Source of the DNA: Fraxinus americana
Taxonomy: Eukaryota > Streptophyta > Magnoliopsida > Lamiales > Oleaceae
Assembly: GCA_035079005.1 (NCBI GenBank)
Contig: CM068728.1
Coordinates: 19,003,524 to 19,067,523 of the forward strand
DNA length: 64,000 bases
Direction: 5' to 3'
Every line of letters starts with the position of its first letter. Within the stretch, counting starts at the first letter, position 1. Positions 1-13,517 of the stretch are shown in pieces. Both the position numbers and the translations under genes were made by a program. The notes beneath the pieces were generated by a model. The model ran no database searches. It saw only the letters and a list, made by a program, of their open reading frames with translations, and had not been told where the DNA came from.

Positions 1-50
1 GTCAAATTTAGATCTAGTGCATATAACCTGAAAACTGCAATGTGCCAAAC

Positions 51-2985
51 CTTCCAACATGCTGAGAATATATATGGGGCGTTAACTATGAAATAAGTCT
101 CCGTCTTCTCGGGATAGTTGAGATCATCAATGGTAGATATTACAGACAATAACTGCAACAGAAAGAAGTAAAGGTGACACTGCTTAGTTAACACGGTGAA
201 TATTTACTTGTAAACAACAATATTTCAATTTAATACAAGAATAAATAATTAATGGCTTGTGTCCTCCTAAGATGATTAGAAACAATCCATGAACTATTCA
301 ACGCCAAATATTTGCTTCAAACAAGGGACATTCTTGATGGGTAAATTAACAAAATAAGAAATATCATTAGAGGGCTATGCAACAGAAAAAGTACCTTAAT
401 TTGACTCAGTGCAGAAAACTTTAAACCAGTCATGTCCAAAATCTTTATGCAAGTGCCAATGTATCGCCCAAATCTTTTTGTTGTGGAAGGCTATATCATG
501 AAGTAGAGTAAGTCTAAGAAATCTAAGTATTGTGAGAAATGTGTATAACATTCTGTTATTAGTTGCCACAACTTACTAAAATCACACGATCTCTGTATTC
601 ATTCATTTGGATGTGTGACTGGACATAGTAGTGAATCTAAAATGAAGGAGATTGATATTAGTGAACATTACACCCCGAAAATACTTACAGCAATAGGTTC
701 CTTAAGAATTATAAGTATCCACATAAATTGCAAAATTAGACAAGGTTAGATAAATCAAAAGCATGAAATCTTACAGATGCTTTGTCGAATGTGCTGAGCC
801 CTACACCGATGGCAATGACAGGAAGACCCTAAATGATTAACAAGTAAAAGGTCATGAACTGGACTGAAAGATACAAAATCTGTTGTTTTAGTTAAAAGTG
901 TCATTTTGTTATGTTGAGAAAAAATAATAACAGTGACAAGATTTGAATATACTTTCCTTGTAAAAGTCAATTTTTGTATTCTGGCGAAACAAAAGAAAAA
1001 TATGCTCCCAATGATGCATCTAAGCATTACCTCTTTTGAGTATCCAGAAAATCCTACAAGCTGAGAATCCCGTATTGCTCTGTACAACTCAGCAGGGATA
1101 ATTGGCTTCTGCAAAAGTAATCACTTGCATTAAAAGTGAAAAAAATCAAACATTAACCTTTCTCCTTGATGAGCACGGAGCACATGATATGGTTATTGGA
1201 GGCGCAAGTGATTTATGGTATGCATGACTGCGTGTTGTATCAGTAGATCTCGACGATTTAAAATAATAAATGTACTATGTCTGAGATCTTTTCTGGATTT
1301 ATCTGAAATTACAGATTCTAAGTCAATAATTATAATCATCCAAAAGTTCTTCTACCTAGAAGTTTTTAAGGTTAACCAGATGAGGTGGCAACTTCATCAT
1401 TGATAATTCTGATAGTGATGAAAACCATGATCTTCGGAAACAAGAACCAGAGGAACAGATATAAAGCTCATGAAACTGCAAATTGTGCTATAGCATTCTA
1501 CCATTACAAGTACAAGATTGTTATATGACCATTCAGCAAAGAAAAACAATGTATTTGTAGACGTAAAATAATTGGCTAAACTTAAAGCATATGAATATGT
1601 AACAGATTTTTATGAAATGCGTTAGTCAAGAATAAAATTGGTCCATAGACTGATGATGCTTGTACACTAGGAGAACATGAAAACTCACAGCCAATATGTT
1701 ATCAATTTCATTTTGTATCCTCCAGTTCAAGCAATCAATGAGCTGAAATATTAAGTATGATTGGTGAGAATACTCGAAAATATATCAACTTGATTTAAAG
1801 TCAGATACTCTTCGGGATTTTCCCAGAATAGAATGTGTCATACCATTTTATACGCATTGGAGACATTCCCATCCCTTGCTTTCAGAAATCTCACCAAATT
1901 CTCAGTGGGGTACCCTTGATGTATATTCTGAAAACCAGGACAAAATATACAGTTTATACATTATTTATCCATAAAATTCAAACAGAAAATTCGTCCATGT
2001 AATATTTGCAGGTGTCCTAAAGAAAAGAATCTTCATCTTCCAAAACCAGTAGATGTGGGAAATAAATGAATAATAGGCTGTGTGTGTTGCGATGCACTGT
2101 TATTATTCCTTCCAGCAATATGAGAATCAATCACCTTCTATTTTCTAGAATGGTGACAAAACTAGTTTTCTTGAATGAATCTCTCAGTTTTTCTAATTTG
2201 TATATGAATATGGGAATCTGTAAAGCTAAGGGAGACTGTTTAAGGATTAGAAATTAGAGTAGTTGAAGAAATAAAATAGGTATGCATATAACCAAGAACA
2301 AATAATTGACTGCCTCAAAATGTAAAAATTGCAAAAAATAACCAAATTGAATAATGCAAGCCTCTATGTATACAAAAGAAGATCACATTAGAATTCCCAA
2401 CTCCTAATTTTCCTATACACTCAATGATACCAAATTCTTGTATAAAAATGAACACGGAATAAAACCAATCCAAATCAAATGAAAACTTAACGATCGCATT
2501 GGCATCAGAATGCCAACTTTGAATCCCTCAGAAACTCAAATGTACCCCCATGTCCAAGTTCGTACATCAGTTAATATTCGACCTGACTGAACAAGAAATA
2601 ATTTATGAAATTTTTGGCCACATCCTCCACAAAACTCAAATCTTAGTTAAAAGTAATTCTTTTACTTGGCATTGACTATCCCAATATCCAATTTCCCGAA
2701 TCTAGACAATAAATAAATGAATTAACAAACAAAACAAGTAAGCAGAACCCAGATCAAATTTAACTTGAAGAAAATCAATTTGCACAATACAGATCAGTAA
2801 CGATGCCAAACCTGGAAAGTCTTCTTTAGTGGTTCATCAGCTGAAATGAAAATTAGCAACATATCAGTGCTTCCCAGATCTAGAGATCGAAAAAATACTA
2901 CAAAAAAAAAAAGTTTATAAGAAAGCTGACTTTTTTCTATCATAGTTCCTAACTGCTTGATGTTATCTTCAGTAATGAACACCAT
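51..2985 (-). CDS. SEC14-like CRAL-TRIO phosphatidylinositol-transfer protein (3' end outside window)
   Basis: Nine exons can be joined in phase on the minus strand: 2985-2931, 2840-2812, 1927-1844, 1742-1689, 1108-1031, 828-775, 636-577, 490-395 and 152-51. The last ends at a GT donor, so the C-terminus lies beyond the left edge. The start is the ATG at 2985-2983. The product begins MVFITEDNIKQLG and continues through the CRAL-TRIO N-terminal helix (GYPTENLVRFLKARDGN) into the lipid-binding lobe (SKEGLPVIAIGVGLSTFDKA, HYYVQSHIQMNEYRDRV, TIDDLNYPEKTETY). By memory this matches the short cytosolic plant SEC14 group (At1g55840 type), which binds and exchanges phosphatidylinositol and phosphatidylcholine at membranes. 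Exon 2 is a 29-nt micro-exon behind a ~90-nt intron. All internal phases agree and no stop interrupts the join. Family call is strong; lipid specificity is inferred. Confidence 0.9.
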
Positions 2986-4387
2986 TTTCTCTATTATTTT
3001 CTAAAGTCAACAATTCACTCTATCTATAGGCTCAAACCCAGATTCATCAGTGGGAAATCTTTGGGAGAAAGGGGGGAATCATGAATGTTCAGACAAGAGG
3101 GCTGTGAACTGTGACCCTTCCGAAAATAAGGGCCTCAGTTTCTCCCTTTTCTTGCCTCAGTTTTTCCCTTTTCTTTTTCACCCCTAAGCTTCCTTTAAAG
3201 AGAAGCCATTAGCTTTTCATAGATCTTTCATAAATGGCCACATTCGAAAAATCTGAAAAAGATTAATATAAAAATCATATCATATTAACAACATGTCAAG
3301 GCTTCTTTGGTTCTAAGTTTTAGCTTATTACCCGCTGTCACTGTAAAGATACCATTTTTCACTTTTTTTTCTACAGAATTTTCTTGATTTGGCGTGGGAT
3401 TAAGTTAATTCCTATAATTAATTACTAATTCTGCGCTAACTAATAACCAAAAGTCAAAATGAAAATGTATTCTTGTAAAATTCAAACTAAAGTCCTTATT
3501 TTCAGAGTAAAATATGAATTTTATATTCAAAATTATGATATATTATTTATTGACTTTTAAACAAATGAAAAATTGCAGTACAAGTCCCCAGCCTATTTGT
3601 CCAATAACAAAAGGTCTGCAACATTTTACCATGGTCCATGGTTGTACAATTTATCTCAAAGACTCAAATTATGTGAGCGGGCTAAATCTTCATTATATTT
3701 TCTAGTTATCCTCAAATGTCCAATTTTTATAAAGTGAAGTTATGCTTCCCAACTTAATTGAGTGCCTAAAATTTCGAAACGACATAGATTTTGTGAAATT
3801 TGAGTTACTTTATAATTCAATGAAAAGTTGAATAATTTTCAGTTTCGAAAGACTTAACTTATTCCTTTTTAAAAGTTCTAGACCAACCTGACATCCTCAC
3901 AAATTTCTAATAATTATCATTTTTATTGTTTTGTCCAAAAGTTTGGACAAGAATTTCTTTATTGGAACAACGATACAAATTAATTAATTTAATTATAACA
4001 AGATAAAGATTAGTAGCTATTTTTTTTAATCCTACCATCCTAGAAATTTTCCCATGGATCTCCGCCTTTACGATGACATGATGCCCAATCAAAAAGCACC
4101 AAAAGGATTGTCTTTAGTGGTTCCTTTCTGTAAATAAAAAATGAATTGTTCAACCAATTTGCTCGTGCTTTTATTCAGCATTATTGATAGTAATTTATAA
4201 GTAGTTTCAACTCTTGAGAGAATCTTGAAGTACATTGGGCATCGCATAATACAAAAACTAAATCATTCATTAAAATAGGATCATCCTAATGCACAATATT
4301 TTATGGGAGAAACGGTATTTATTATAAGTTTATCATCACAACACATCACCAATAGGGTACAAACTAAACTATATGCTAAGGCAGTCC
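2986..4387. other. Intergenic: upstream of SEC14 gene, 3' flank of PMD gene
   Basis: No credible coding region is seen. The first few hundred bases should hold the 5' UTR and promoter of the minus-strand SEC14 gene, including a pyrimidine-rich stretch near 3110-3180. The rest is AT-rich, and its short ORFs look random. The last ~100 bases are presumably the 3' UTR of the minus-strand PMD gene. Confidence 0.5.
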
Positions 4388-7300
4388 CTATCTTAGTTTT
4401 GATGGAACTCGCCTTTGTCTCTTGTATTTCTTCTGGCCATCTTCTGTCACTGCTGCTGGATCTGCCTGAGTAAGCTTCGACTCTCCCTCGTTCAGAGGCT
4501 TGGCTAATACTTTGCCATCAGCATTAACATTAACTGGATCACCTGAATTTAGGGTAGTATCATTTGTATGACTTGAATCTACTGAAGTAACAAGGTCTGG
4601 GCGTTCTTTCCTTTTGCCACCATCACCTTGTACAGAATCAGCATTTGGCGTATCAACCTGGATAGCTTCAGCACCTGAATGCACAGATGTGATTGGATGC
4701 TTTGGTGAAGAAGGCTCGGGAATACTCAGATCACCCTGCAGAGTAGGGAGGCTGGTGGAGTCCGATGGCAAAGGCGTTTCAGTACAATGTGGCTCCAATA
4801 CAGGAGGGTCAGGCTTGGAATAAGTGTCTGGTCCATCAACCTGTATCACCACCTTATCAGAGTCTGAATGCACAGGCGACACTTTATGCTCTCCTGGAGA
4901 AGGCAGAGAGACCACAGAATCGCCTTGAGTAGTGGACGGAGTCTCATCAAGCATTTCAGGTTTAGGGTCTGATTCTTCTAGAGTCTGAGCATGTTGTGGC
5001 TCCAATACTGGAGGGTCAGGTGTCGGTGGTGGGACTTCAATGCCTCCATCTGTGTTCTCTACTTGTCTGACATCCACCTGTGCAGTACGAGAAGAATCCA
5101 CAGGCACTGGTGCAGCATCCTCCCTCAAAAAATTGGTAGTCGTGTTGGTCAAGTGAGGAACTGAACTCTGATCATCTTGGGGATAGAATGGTGGCTCTGA
5201 CGTTGACAGTTTAGCAGCAGATGGTGAAGCTTCTCTACTTCCAGTTATGGCATCCAACTCTATCATCTCTGATTGCATGGTGTCTTGTAATTCTGGCAGA
5301 GGGGAGTCCCCCATGAGTGGTGTAGCGAAAGGCTCGAAATCCTGATCCAGAATTTCATGTGGTCGTGAAGTATTTGGTCCCAATGAAGAAGATGGTGTTG
5401 GCGATGATGGTCCTAGTGTAGATGGGAAATACGAGCCTAAGCCACTTCCTGCACCCACAGGTCGTCCACTTATTCCACCTCTTCTCCTTGGCTTACATCG
5501 CTTTGTCTTAGGACCTACTGGGATGGCAGTCTGTGTCGATAGCAAAGACTGGTTCCCATTAGTCGTTCGCAAAGTAAATTCACAAATGTCCCGAATCTTC
5601 CCAAGGGCCTGTAAGATGGGGTTTTCTGCAAAATCCAATGATAGTGATGTAGCCTCTTGCTTCAAGCTATCTGGTGCTCAGAATATGAGAAATGAAATTA
5701 AATGTCAGACCATTTGATGGCTCTAGTGCAGAAAAGTTAGCTTAGGATAGGATAGCAACCATACCAGTAAATTCCAAATTCAACTGCATCATGTTTGGAT
5801 CTGTAGTATCATTGTAATCGGGTGAGTTTAGCGAAGAATCCCAGGTCTGCGGTGTATCTGGAAGTTCACCATGTGAAGGAAGTACATTTGACTGCGAAGG
5901 AGAATGATACTCTGCCACTGAAGTGGATGGTGTACTGGGTAAGTGTGAAAGTCTTTTTCGGCTCTCACTAGCTGATCCTCCTCCAAACCCACCTCTCTTC
6001 TTTGGTCTACCTCTCTGTAACTTAGGTAGAATAGCTGGGGATGCAGCTGTTAGGTTTGCATCGGGACGTACAGTGAGACGGTGGTCCTCGTGAGCTGCCC
6101 TCAATGAATATGCACATATATCCTGGATCTCTCTGAGAACATCATGCCCTGAGACCTCATGGCTTTGGTACATAGCATCGCTGGCACGATGGTATATTCT
6201 TTGTAAGCTCTGGGCCTGCAATATATTAGCAAGTCAAAGATCCAAGTATGACAACAAGCAAAAAAGATCAAATCGAAGTGTCATACCATCGACTCCACAA
6301 CACCCCCAACTCCCTGATATCCAGTATTTGGACGAGTAGCAGGATTTCCAATCAAAAGACGGGTAATGCGTCGGTACCACATCATGTACGGATCACCCTG
6401 ATCCATTGGACCATCAATGGGAGGTGTAGAAATAATTCGAGCAAACCGGTCTATCCACATATCAACGAACTGTCTGTGATGATGGGCCCAGTCGTAATTT
6501 TGTCTTCCACGACGATCAGTCAAATGGATGTCTGGGATAGTGTCACAAACAGCAGGGATAGTTTGTTGTTGCCCAAACTGACGTAGTACACGGTCAGGAT
6601 GGTGGAACTCCACCACATCAAAGCAGATGAGAGGAGACACTGTCTGCCAAATTCTTTTTCCTGATATGCAATACTGAGGAAGGCTGCCTAAAACATCATC
6701 AGGGTATGGCTCCCATACAAACTAAAACATAAAGTAAATCTTAAATACTAATCAGTGAATTAATGCAATACTGCTGCTAATTGCGATTAGAAATAAAATG
6801 AAAAGACACCTGGTCATCCTTCATATTATCTAGTTGGTCTCTGTATAAGACTAAAACATGTGTTCCCACACTCTCCAACTTGAAACCGACATTCCACCTG
6901 CAAACAATGTATGTTAGGTTAAAAGGTCAACATGTGGTGGGGCTATTTTGATTGCAAGTTTTTTCTGTATCCGCAAGTATACCTGGAACCATAAGGGGCA
7001 ATGGGCAAAGGATGCTCTCCAGCAACTGCATCAGGAGGTGGCTGCTGTAGGGGTGCTAACCTCCCAGGACGGATGAAAGCCACTCTCTCCCATGCCCAGA
7101 TCTTAATGATATTTGTGCAGACAAAAAATCTCATATTATTTAGATTTCTACTGAGACATAAATGGCACCAAAGATGTAACAAAGACATCTCAGTGAGATT
7201 TATCCCCCATTTGACCATCATTTTTTTCAAAACTCATTTTCAACCACACATTCTCCAAAAAAATCACTATTAGAAAATACATTTTCCCAAAAAAGGGAGC

Positions 7301-8091
7301 TCAAACATGGGCTAAATGATTTCTAATACCTGCAAAAGTACCAGTGGCCCGCATATATCTGATGTCTCAGGCTTGGTTGCTCGGCACAAAGCACGGTAAA
7401 GACAAGAGAGCACAGCACTACCCCAGCTTAGCCTGCCAGCAGCCTCAAAATCCCTAAGCAGGGGCAAGTACATCAACTTCACCTTATTATTAGACATGTC
7501 TGACAATAACTGCCCCCCAAGAAGCTGTAAAATGTAAGCTCTAGCATAAAACTGCATTGTATCCTTTGATGCACCTTCTGGTAATGTCTTAAATCTCTCC
7601 TGTAAGCATCGGATCTTAAGACGGCCACGATCAAAATCCTCCGGAGGTGGTTTGAATCCTAAAAGCTCATTACATATATCCTGCCACTCCTCCATAGACC
7701 GATTTGTATCGACACCAGTGATAGGATCACCATCTACAGGTAGGCCCCACAACACAGAAATATCCTGTAAGGTGACAGTGGCCTCACCAACTGGCAAATG
7801 GAAAGTATGTGTCTCTGGGCGCCATCTCTCGACCAATGCTGTTATCAAAGCATGATCTAGGCGTATACGGCCTGCCTTGTAGACCCCATAAAAACCTGCT
7901 TGCAGCATGAGTTGCTGTACTTGAGGGTCCAAAGCACCTAAACGCCAGAAGTGGCCATCACACCTCCTACAAGTCAGAGGCTCAAAGTCCTGACCATCCC
8001 ATATTGCAGTAGATCTGTGATGGTCCTGTAAAGTAAGTACAGAATCATCAATGGGTCCAGGATGTAATGTGTGACCCAGTCCAGCATTCAT
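4388..8091 (-). CDS. Plant mobile domain (PMD/MAIN-like, 'PP7 long form homolog') protein with long basic, repetitive C-terminal tail
   Basis: Six exons join in phase: 8091-7330, 7101-6983, 6897-6810, 6721-6287, 6215-5765 and 5670-4388, predicting about 1045 residues. The start is the first in-frame ATG of the exon (MNAGLGHTLHPG). Residues ~20-400 carry the plant mobile domain, with hallmarks LTCRRCDGHFWRLGALDP, YGVYKAGRIRLDHALITALV, WRPETHTFHLPVGEATVTL and DISVLWGLPVDGDPITG, then a W/F-rich half (WNVGFKLESVGTHVL, DRVLRQFGQQQTIP). The tail (~550-1045) has two similar modules with basic motifs RGRPKKRGG and RCKPRRRGG, then acidic/proline-rich repeats, and ends KKYKRQRRVPSKLR, a likely nuclear localisation signal. 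PMD proteins occur both in transposons and as host genes for silencing and meristem maintenance (MAIN, MAIL1). No phosphatase domain is present despite the database name. The last acceptor could be 5670 or 5676, which changes two residues. Upstream non-coding exons are likely but not placed. Confidence 0.85.
4648..5021 (-). repeat. Internal duplication in the PMD protein tail
   Basis: Two diverged direct units, about 4648-4813 and 4831-5021, lie in the last exon. Each encodes a block containing DPPVLEP, a QGD-S/L segment, a P/S-rich stretch with SP-H and VHS, then IQVD-P. At DNA level both contain 'tgtggctccaatac' followed by 'ggagggtcagg'. The pattern indicates an in-frame segmental duplication that lengthened the disordered tail. 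Confidence 0.75.
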
Positions 8092-11046
8092 CTTTATCCA
8101 ATACCTGAAAAAGTTTAATAACAGGTGTATGAAAAGGTATACCCATGTCAAAGAGACTTTTATCGAAGACAAAACAAAATTACTTCCCCTGTGTGAAAAT
8201 TTTATGCCTTCCTTTCAAAGTTTAAATGTATCAGAATAATTTCACTTCCAAGATTACAATAACTTATTTACTTCTCAGTGCCAAAAAAAAACAAAAAAAA
8301 GAATTTCCGACCCTCGTAAAAAGCCCCATTCATCTTTAAATTTCACTTTAACCTCCTACCTTTATAACCATATCAGTTTAGATATTATATTAAATTTCAT
8401 AACTGAAGAAAATTCCTAATAGATATATAAAGCCATGCGCATTTAAATTTTTTCCAACTAGTAAAGCAATCTATCTTCCCATCATGCACCCTCTACAACC
8501 ACCAACTACATACACTGGCTAAGTCCATCTCATCATAATACGACTCTTTCTTGGTGCCAATTTTTATATAAATCCATGGTTTATTTAGGAATAACAGCAC
8601 ACCCAAAAGGAAAAGAAAGAAGTGGAAAAAAAGAAGAAGAAAAAGAAAACAATGCACTAAAGATCCATAAGAAACAGAGAGAAATCTGAATCTTAGCCGA
8701 GAAAATTTAATTAGTAAGGATAATGGTCAGGACAATGACTGCACAAAATTCTGGAATAATATAAAAAGAACAATCTCGTGATATTTAAGTTTTTCCTCAG
8801 GATTTCAAACAGTTTGAACTTGATTTACTTGGTAAAAGAACTTCTAATCCACCATAATGCACCCCATACATTTAGGCCATCATTTTCGATCCTAGGTATC
8901 AAAGACTTGTGGAGGAAAAGAAAGTTATTATTTACTCCTGTCTGAGGTCATCATTAGCCATTCCTGACCTACAAATTTTACTAGGCCACTTTTTGGCTAT
9001 CCTCGAGGTAAAAAGGGCATACCGTGCGAGGGAGGGGGTACTTATGAGAATATCTACTGTCTACAATTGTTTTACCATTCTATTCATACCAGTAAAGTAT
9101 CTAGCATCTTAAGCATCTATTTTAATTTTGAGAATATATATCTGATTCCACCTAATAGTTCTTTTTTTCTTGGTAAGCTTTCTCAGCAGCAGTTACTCCT
9201 CATTCGATGTCAACTCTTCCTTTCTTTTTTATGTGAGAACCCTAACAGAAATAACAACTCGAACAATTATACTTGCTATAAAAATTGCCAAGAAACATGG
9301 ATGGAAAACAAAATCTAAATAGCGACATCTCCTCATTCAAATAGTAGGTCATGTGAGACCTATGCCTTGAGAATATTAAGAAATTAAAGTTACTGAACCA
9401 ATCATGTTCTCTCCATCCATCAAATACACAATAAAATAAAATAGAAAACGCTGAAGGAACGCTATAAATCAGCAAGACGATAACTTCACGAAAATACATA
9501 ATCCAACAATTTCATTTTAGGGTCAAGGAAATTATATTAATAATTCATGGAAAATCTGCAATCACATCAGCAAAATAAGCTATTTAAATAAGTTCAATCC
9601 TCATTTTTGTATCACACCCACGAAATTCAGACGCTATATCAACAAATTTTATAAAACAAAATATATTTAAAAAATATTGTTACCCCAAGGCAACAAGGAG
9701 CAACTTCAGCGTATCCAAGCTCTGCCAACAGCTAATAAGGATCTCACAAATCCCTGACAAATTGAAAATGAAAAGATCAACGAGAAAATTGAACAGCTTT
9801 TAGATTTATTATGAAGCCAAAAAAGGAGGGAAAGAGTAACCGAGTGAGAGTGAGAGTGAGACCGAGAGAGTAAAATTCCAACGGCTACTCAAATCTGTGA
9901 TTCTTCAGAGAGATCGCCATTAGAAACGCTTTCACGACTTAGCATTTTACGCGTTTTGGAAAAGATTAAAGTAGGGTTTTTGTTAGAAGTACGAAGAAAA
10001 CCTAAAAGCGTCCCTCTTTTGGAGTCTATTTATTTATTATGTTGGGTTCTCTTTATCCTTTAATTTTCAAATTGCTCCTCAACTATAGACTTGATGTCAA
10101 TATTGCCCTATTATTTTAAAAATGAATAAGCCTCTATTCATGGCTTTTCAAAATTAGAACCGCGTGACATGGCTTGTGAAAAGTTAAAAACTACTTCTGA
10201 GAATAAAAATGGTTTAGAATATTTTTGAATAATTTTCTGAAAGTATTTTATTTGATTAAATATATTTTTAAAGGAAGTTGATTTAATATAACTTTTTCAA
10301 AAAGTTATATTTTTTTACACCGAACCCTTAGTCATCTTCAATTTTTAACTTTCAACATTAACATGGACTAAATCTCGTTAGAAGTATATAGTCATTAAAC
10401 AAATTTTCTGAAGAAACAAAATCTTAAATAATTTTTAAAAGATGAATGTGTAATGCAAATGTGAGCACCAATTTAATATTTAAAAAAAAAAAAAGTGTTC
10501 ATCTATAAGATCTTGGTAAGAATTAGGACATAATTGACAATTTACATGAATATGTTTCACACTTTGTGAACTTATAAGACATGTTCTATTTTTTGGCCCG
10601 TCTTTTCTGTTAGTTTCCACTCTTAGAATTACTAACAATGAATTATAAGTATCCCAAATTAGAAATTAACATGTAGAGGGCACGTTTCTGCAGCTATTTT
10701 ATCATGCTATTTGCCTTTAGGATGAAAGATTATAGAGCATTTCAATTGCAGAACCAACTATACAACGAGACAATCAATCTAGTGTCCAATTTTCCTGCTT
10801 ATAGCTCTGTTTTCCGTCTTCACTTAAAGTTTCGTATAATGTTATATGTACATAATCATTTACAAATTGATGTACAGACTGATGATATGACATTGTACTA
10901 AAATTTACAATGCGCTATGGGTATCTTCAGCTTTACACTGGGTTTTACACGATTACATGGCAAGTGAAATTGAATTCAAATGTAAAACAAAAACGGTGTG
11001 TCATAACTTGAACCGGCCCGATTAAAAAACCAACCATTCACTTTTA
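8092..11046. other. PMD gene 5' region and intergenic DNA
   Basis: Just upstream of the PMD start there is an acceptor-like TTTTTCAG (minus strand), so an untranslated leader exon probably lies further out, perhaps near 9,700-9,960 where a 'gagagtgagagtgag' tract occurs. That placement is inference. The rest is AT-rich. Around 10,200-10,330 there is a degenerate copy of the MITE-like sequence also seen near 17.5, 40.1, 49.5 and 53.5 kb. No gene is supported. Confidence 0.4.
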
Positions 11047-11339
11047 TTTCAATTTTCCCCAAACCAGAGAATCCTTGGAGGCGAAAGCGATTTCGAAGTC
11101 TAGCACGCCTCCATCTTGATCAGAGTAAGAAGTCGGTGGAAATTTGTCATTTCAAACGCCATCCATCTCTTCCGGCGGAATCTCACAGTAACTTTTCATT
11201 TTCAATTTTCCCCAAATTGCAGAAAACTTTGTTCGAAGTCCAGCACTCCTCCATCTCGACAGGAGTAAGAAGCCGATGGACATTTGTCCTTTTAAACACC
11301 ATCCATCGCCTCCGACGGAATCTCGCAGCAAACGTTATG
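11047..11339. repeat. Tandem duplication (~153 bp x 2) left of the transposase relic
   Basis: Both copies start with 'tttcaattttccccaaa' (11047 and 11200). They share 'gtccagcac/gtctagcac', 'ctcctccatct', 'agtaagaag', 'atttgtc' and 'cggaatctc'. It lies outside the recognisable coding relic and may be part of that element's terminal region. I could not match it to an inverted copy on the right side. Confidence 0.7.
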
Positions 11340-12550
11340 TAAGCACGATGTATTTGGTATCCATTTCGCTCGATGTTACTGTTTTAGAAAAATACAATCG
11401 TTTGAAGATTGTACAGTGGTTGTGATTGTTGTTTACTAAAGCGTAATATGTGAACAAACATTATAGTCACCCAATTCCTAAAGACATCCTTAGCCTACAT
11501 TACATTTGCCTACATTACAGTCACCCAAATGAAGACCAACTATACATAACAGAACAACAAGATTCATAACAGAACACATACTACACATCACAAGTGGTAG
11601 GGAGCAAAACTAATGACAACATAACTACTAATCATGTCGGTTCCTTCCTTTTCTTATCCACTTCCGCACTTTCGTTGGCCTTGCATATTGTCACGGTCAA
11701 TTGAATCTCAATCTTTTCGTCTTCGGTTACTCGACAATGAGTTTGGAACAAGCGGGACAAGTGTTGATCTTCTTCGACCGCCGCATGATTATTCGCGTTC
11801 ACGGTAACGCTACTTGATCCACCACTTGATTCTCCGTTGTTGACCCATTCCCAATATTTGCAGTTAGCACTGTAGCAATTGAACATTTTTTCCTTGTTCT
11901 TCATATCCTTCTCGACCTCAAAGCACTTCATAAAGCACTTCAATGTTAGATCCATTTATTGTCCATAACTAAATAAATCGAACTGTGGAATTCATTTAAA
12001 TTTGGCTGCTAATAACTGAATGGTAGAGCCGCTCAATCAATTTACAGTGAAACAAAACACAAAAATGCCATAATTAAAGAACATACATTAGAGTAATGTT
12101 ATACAGCAATGCACCTCAAAGGTCCCCCATCTCTCTTGAAGGCAAAACTGTTAACCATTATGCAGAATGAGCCTACGGTAATTAGCATCAAAGCTTGAGC
12201 CCTCTCCATTTTGGACTTTCCCTTTTATGAAAATTAACTCATGACCTCCACCAATCAGCTAAAAGTATTAAAACACGTAAAACATCAAGTGTATATTTTA
12301 ATTTCTTTCAGCAAATTCAGCATTACCATCATCGACAGTAAACAATCCAATGTTAGGTCCTATCCTCCGCTAAATGCTGCTTCTGTTGTTACACAAGAAG
12401 TAGACAAGATGATTCTATTCCCTAAATGACGTTGCTGCTTCCATTGTTACACGAGATGCTTCCACTTCCTCACATTGGACAGTTGCCTTAATTGGTGCAA
12501 CGAATTGTAATTAAGCATCAATTTTGGTCATAGTTGATCACATGTTTGCG
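11340..12550. other. Unassigned DNA between tandem repeat and transposase relic
   Basis: This stretch has one minus-strand ORF (11955-11632, 107 residues) with a CYSANCKYWEW segment faintly like a GRF-type zinc finger. It lacks the first half of that motif and any supporting context. The rest shows only short random ORFs. Confidence 0.3.
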
Positions 12551-12873
12551 CCACTTTGGTGAGTTACAGTTGGATAATAGTACGACATTGCATTTCCTAA
12601 TGTAAAATAATAAGTTTATGAAGGAAACTAGAGTATGACTTCAAATAAATTATGTATAATTAATAAATACCTTGATCATGTGCATGTACAATCGGCACAA
12701 CCTCTTTTGCCCCACTTTGGTGAGGTACAGTTGGATAATAGTACGACATTGCATTTTCTACTGTAAAATAATAAGTTTATTAAGGAAACTAGAGTATGAC
12801 TTCAACGAAATTCCAAAATGATTAACACATACCTTGATCATGTGCATGTACGATCGACGCAACATCTCCCAGT
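12551..12873 (-). repeat. Exon-plus-intron tandem duplication (~161 bp) in the FAR1-like relic
   Basis: Units start at about 12551 and 12712, with shared blocks 'ccactttggtgag', 'acagttggataatagtacg' and 'cttgatcatgtgcatgtac'. Read on the minus strand, each carries an acceptor and a coding piece (NAMSYYYPTV-HQSGA); the unduplicated flank ends IVHAHDQ at a donor. The duplication therefore copied one small exon with its intron. Confidence 0.75.
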
Positions 12874-13517
12874 TTACTTGGACATGCCTTCCTCTCCTTC
12901 GCTTGGCCCAAGTCAGATGTGACTGCATAATCAACAGATAATAACTACTCATCCACACCATAATTAAAAAAATTCATTATGTTATTTGTACACCGTAATA
13001 CCTTAGCTTTGCTAGATGCTGCTTCCAATTGGCTTTTGTTTTGAAGTTTTTCGGCACGCCTTTTATCTTTAAGCATTTTAGTTCCTGTATACCTGAATTT
13101 TCATTATGTTGTGATGTTCCACTGTCCAACGATACCTGGAATGCATGTTGGGACACGTCATTAATTCTGCAACTCGACCTCGTCTTCTGAAATGATTGTT
13201 TTTTACTATCTATCCACTGTAGTGCGTCATGGGTTTGATTGTCGTTCCCTATAGCCATGTCTACAAATGAAGCAAATGATTGACACATTTTATCATATCT
13301 CAACTGGGTGGGGGTGCTACTCAAACCATTATAATTCACTGCGACCTTTGTGTAGGCTCTACTAACATCTCTTCTCCATCTCCGTAATAAATAGGTCTCT
13401 GACAATGCAGTGACGTTGCTACGGATAAGTATAGCGATCGCGTGCCTATAAATTATACCGCGAAACTCGAACAAGTGCAATTGCAAACAATTTCATATCT
13501 CTATTTTTCAAATGTCA

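Noticed and set aside
11632..11955. 107-residue minus-strand ORF with a CYSANCKYWEW motif (possible GRF zinc finger)
   Set aside because: The CxCG-type first half of the motif is absent, and there is no adjoining exon or family match, so it was kept only as a note in an unassigned region.
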